The notes below the pieces were generated by a model. That model saw only the letters and a list, made by a program, of their open reading frames with translations. It searched no databases and was not told the DNA's origin. From positions 1 to 7,493 of the forward strand of contig JAYRIB010000016.1 of the NCBI GenBank assembly GCA_041907025.1: DNA of 7,493 bases, given 5' to 3'. Each line of letters starts with the position of its first letter. Within the stretch, counting starts at the first letter, position 1. A program made the translations under genes and the position numbers. Positions 5,906 to 7,493 of the stretch are shown piece after piece. The DNA comes from CAYPSN01 sp041907025 (GTDB lineage Bacteria; Patescibacteriota; Saccharimonadia; CAILAD01; JADZBC01).

Positions 5906-6232
5906 GTGGCCTACCTCACAGCAGCCATCTACCTGTCCGCCTACCTCACGTTCATCGTTGGGTTCACCGTTCTGAATGCGGCCTACTGCGGCCGGTCTAT
6001 GGTGCTGAAGTTCTCCAGCTGGCAAGACTGTCGCAAGTACGTCAGGCGGGGCTGGATGATCCTAGGATCATCCTACATGTCCATCGCCTCTGCGATCATC
6101 TTGAATCAGACCCACTTCGAAGAGCAGTGGGGCTGGATCTACCTGTCGATCGTGATCTTCTACATGGGCCTCCTCATCGGGCCAACCGTGGTGATGAGCG
6201 GCAAGCGGAACAACCCGTACTTGCCTTCGTAG
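5906..6232 (+). CDS. 108-aa membrane protein with three helices, unknown
   Basis: The start is GTG at 5906, with GGGAAAGGA (5892-5900) 5 nt upstream; an ATG at 5810 in the same frame would overlap most of the previous gene. Helices lie at about 5-24 (TAAIYLSAYLTFIVGFTVLN), 49-66 (GWMILGSSYMSIASAII) and 75-96 (WIYLSIVIFYMGLLIGPTVVM). A basic loop (SWQDCRKYVRR) lies between helices 1 and 2, and the basic tail ends SGKRNNPYLPS. There are no extended soluble domains. The compact hydrophobic form next to a tiny membrane peptide recalls phage holin or accessory-membrane gene pairs, but no family is recognised. GC at third positions is about 85%, far above the host genes. Confidence 0.8.
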   Translation: MAYLTAAIYLSAYLTFIVGFTVLNAAYCGRSMVLKFSSWQDCRKYVRRGWMILGSSYMSIASAIILNQTHFEEQWGWIYLSIVIFYMGLLIGPTVVMSGKRNNPYLPS

Positions 6233-6294
6233 CGCTTCACGCTTGCCCAGCCTGCACCCGCCAAGGTGACTGCAGCCAACACCTGAACAAAACC

Positions 6295-6353
6295 AGACCG
6301 GTGGGGTCTCTAACCCATCCACACCCTCGGAACTTGCTTCTGGGGGTGTTTTG
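6295..6353 (+). terminator. Terminator of the GC-rich cassette
   Basis: A small hairpin (6295-6299 with 6305-6309) is followed by a strong 12-bp stem (6321-6332 with 6338-6349, two G.T pairs) with a 5-nt loop, then TTTTGCGTTT. The small-then-large hairpin order repeats that at 187-243. Between the last stop and this point (6233-6294) I see nothing. Confidence 0.85.
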
Positions 6354-6418
6354 CGTTTCATTAGACTACAATCAAAGACCATGTGCTACCGCAGCCTAAC
6401 TGCGCATACGGCCTCGCG

Positions 6419-6814
6419 CTACTTAGTACTTAGAGCGAGCCACCCTTTAATAACTTGCTTAACCGCGCTAATCTTACGGCGAACATCTGAAGCGTCATAG
6501 AAGGCTATGGTGCCTCTAATGTCCGAGTTCCACTCCACAATGCCTTCATCCGCCTGAAGAATTGGCGTGCCATTATTATTTTCTTTCTTCGTGGCACCCA
6601 TATGCAGCACTAGCTTGACCAAGCCTTGTTTATTCATAAGGTTAAAGGTGATCCGATCCTCACTGCCCTGGCTGTAATTAGGCGCATTCCACTTAAGCGT
6701 CTCCACTAATCGGGGTTCAGCCTCGAGAATAACCCTCCTTAGCATATTGATCTGGCTTAGCTTATCTTCCGGTTGATCTGCAAGGCACTCTTCGAGAGTT
6801 TTGTATTTCTTCAT
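6419..6814 (-). CDS. DUF1801 (YdhG-like) protein
   Basis: The protein (131 aa) shows the DUF1801 pattern: an N-terminal helix pair (LEECLADQPEDKLSQINMLRRVILEAEP), the conserved KWNAPNYSQG (41-50), a short strand region (ITFNLM, VKLVLHMGA), and a C-terminal basic helix (DVRRKISAVKQVIKGWLAL). The family is small, soluble and of uncertain function; related domains occur in YdhG/YjbR-type proteins and have been linked to iron or DNA binding without firm evidence. The ATG at 6812-6814 is chosen because an extended -10 lies just 6 nt upstream. A longer form beginning at 6844 would read through the promoter. Confidence 0.85.
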   Translation of the reverse strand: MKKYKTLEECLADQPEDKLSQINMLRRVILEAEPRLVETLKWNAPNYSQGSEDRITFNLMNKQGLVKLVLHMGATKKENNNGTPILQADEGIVEWNSDIRGTIAFYDASDVRRKISAVKQVIKGWLALSTK

Positions 6815-6820
6815 GGATTG

Positions 6821-6829
6821 ATTATAGCA
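6821..6829 (-). promoter_or_regulatory. Extended -10 promoter of the DUF1801 gene (leaderless)
   Basis: On the minus strand, TGCTATAAT (6829-6821), then 6 nt (CAATCC) and the ATG. It is identical in sequence and spacing to the trxB promoter, also without a recognisable -35 or SD. Confidence 0.75.
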
Positions 6830-6895
6830 GAGGAACCACGCCACCTTGTCGTAGATAATCTTCTTGGACGTTTGCGCTAAAGAGAATTTCTGCTC

Positions 6896-7156
6896 TTATG
6901 AACTTTTAGAAAAGAGCTTAGTGATTGCTCCAGTGATTAACGGCACCAGGCAGAGAATGGCGGTAATGGGCAGGTTAATCATAGCTAGGAATATATACGA
7001 ATCAGGAAACACCACCCTGCATCCTTCTGCAATCTCCTGGCCAGCGGTACAAGAATCCCCACCCGACAGCAGCAACCATAATACCGTTATGCATACTAAG
7101 CTAATCGTGTAGGTAATAGCCACAAACTTTAGCCAGCGTAGTGCAATGGTTCTCAT
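6896..7156 (-). CDS. Small two-helix membrane protein, unknown
   Basis: The protein (86 aa) has helix 1 at about 9-30 (KFVAITYTISLVCITVLWLLL) and helix 2 at about 54-78 (IFLAMINLPITAILCLVPLITGAI), with a basic start (MRTIALRWLK) and basic end (KLFSKSS), so both ends probably face the cytoplasm. The loop between them has two Cys (SCTAGQEIAEGC, 35 and 46) that could form an external disulfide. No family is recognised. There is no SD; possible -10 boxes lie 7-10 nt before the ATG, so it too may be leaderless. The gap to the DUF1801 gene is 81 nt. Confidence 0.7.
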   Translation of the reverse strand: MRTIALRWLKFVAITYTISLVCITVLWLLLSGGDSCTAGQEIAEGCRVVFPDSYIFLAMINLPITAILCLVPLITGAITKLFSKSS

Positions 7157-7163
7157 AGTACAT

Positions 7164-7172
7164 ATGATAATA
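7164..7172 (-). promoter_or_regulatory. Possible -10 for the two-helix protein gene
   Basis: On the minus strand, TATCAT (7169-7164) lies 7 nt before the ATG and an overlapping TATTAT (7172-7167) lies 10 nt before it. No good -35 is seen. It is weaker than the trxB and DUF1801 cases. Confidence 0.4.
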
Positions 7173-7204
7173 CAATTTGGCTGTTCACGATAGCATAGTG
7201 CAGC

Positions 7205-7493
7205 CTAGGGTCTGTGCAGTGATACGCAAATGGCATAAATACCATAAAAGGGGATGTTCGCTTTATAATCCGTAAAAGCTTCGAAGTTTCGCACCCCATC
7301 TTCTACGGACCCACCGCTCGACAAAACGCTTTCTACACCCTCCGTTTGTAGCATAGTTCTGACATCCCTGTAGTGGTTAACGTACTTAATCAAAGTAGTT
7401 AACTTTTCTTGAGACCCTTCATTAATGAATGTTATCGTGTCTCCAGCCTTCATGTCTTGGTATGGCGTAGTATGGCGGTATACGCGTCCCTCC
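7205..7493 (-). CDS. ASCH-domain protein, 3' part (start beyond window)
   Basis: From the ATG at 7453 the frame gives 82 aa, but it stays open to the window edge and the extra 13 codons (EGRVYRHTTPYQD) fit the family, so the true start lies outside. Visible are E-G-R, then MKAGDTITFIN (the conserved K.GD.I.F strand), YVNHYRDVRTMLQTEGVESVLSSGGSVEDGVRNF (the usual Y.s...ML..EG...vLP pattern) and FYGIYAICV (Gv.AI). ASCH domains form a small beta-barrel related to PUA and probably bind RNA or modified nucleosides; a related E. coli protein (YqfB) is an amidohydrolase for acetylcytidine. The specific role here is unknown. Confidence 0.85.
   Translation of the reverse strand, partial: EGRVYRHTTPYQDMKAGDTITFINEGSQEKLTTLIKYVNHYRDVRTMLQTEGVESVLSSGGSVEDGVRNFEAFTDYKANIPFYGIYAICVSLHRP

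Larger units (their letters stand above)
5741..6355. other. GC-rich, probably acquired cassette
   Basis: Base composition changes sharply near 5741 and returns to normal after about 6355. The segment holds two plus-strand genes and ends in two hairpins. In the longer gene 92 of 108 sense codons end in G or C (about 85%), the same value as the partial gene at 2-187. The unit with its promoter is self-contained, like a phage moron or an inserted gene cassette. I found no integrase, transposase, inverted repeats or target duplication at its edges. Confidence 0.6.

Noticed and set aside
5735..6380. Possible short direct repeats flanking the cassette (around 5735-5752 and 6363-6380)
   Set aside because: Only about 11 of 18 positions agree, not better than chance; no att site or target duplication can be claimed.
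5741..6382. Minus-strand frames opposite the cassette genes
   Set aside because: High-GC DNA leaves spurious open frames; the plus-strand genes have SDs, third-position bias and a terminator.
6387..6402. Hairpin CGCAG-loop-CTGCG after the DUF1801 gene as a terminator
   Set aside because: The stem is only 5 bp and no T-run follows on the minus strand.

Overview
The window carries about eleven closely packed genes of a streamlined bacterium with roughly balanced base composition, plus two short GC-rich segments that look foreign. Short proteins, near-zero spacing between genes, a compact L21 and a mix of small accessory enzymes suggest a Patescibacteria/CPR genome, possibly Candidatus Saccharibacteria (TM7). 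This is an inference from gene style; no diagnostic marker is present. TGA is not recoded, since Gly and Trp codons look normal.

Layout: (i) 1-243 holds the 3' end of a GC-rich gene and a strong U-less hairpin. (ii) 297-718 is a self-contained rplU (ribosomal protein L21) unit with promoter and terminator. (iii) 734-1261 encodes a six-helix membrane protein whose -10 box lies directly behind the rplU terminator. (iv) 1250-5098, minus strand, is a tight operon read in the order trxB, GGDEF diguanylate cyclase, GNAT acetyltransferase, membrane-anchored secretory-lipase-like hydrolase, nucleoside deoxyribosyltransferase-like protein. Its junctions are 0 nt, an 8-nt overlap, 5 nt and 12 nt. (v) 5195-5575, minus strand, is a DUF1428 (YbaA-like) gene. 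(vi) 5702-6352 is a compact cassette: host-type promoter, tandem 14-bp repeat, two small GC-rich membrane-protein genes and terminator. (vii) 6419-7493, minus strand, holds a DUF1801 gene, a small two-helix membrane protein and the 3' part of an ASCH-domain gene that runs off the window.

Two themes stand out. First, several genes (734, trxB, DUF1801 and probably the two-helix protein) have a -10 box ending only 6-7 nt before the ATG, so their transcripts should begin at the start codon (leaderless). rplU, DUF1428 and the cassette genes instead have leaders with Shine-Dalgarno (SD) sequences. Second, the two GC-rich segments share about 85% GC at third codon positions and the same 3' layout of a small hairpin followed by a large one. 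The second segment is driven by a promoter nearly identical to that of rplU. This suggests acquired genes, perhaps from an actinobacterial host or phage, under host-type control; the donor is speculation. No tRNA, rRNA, CRISPR, IS element or intergenic stretch above 300 bases was seen.
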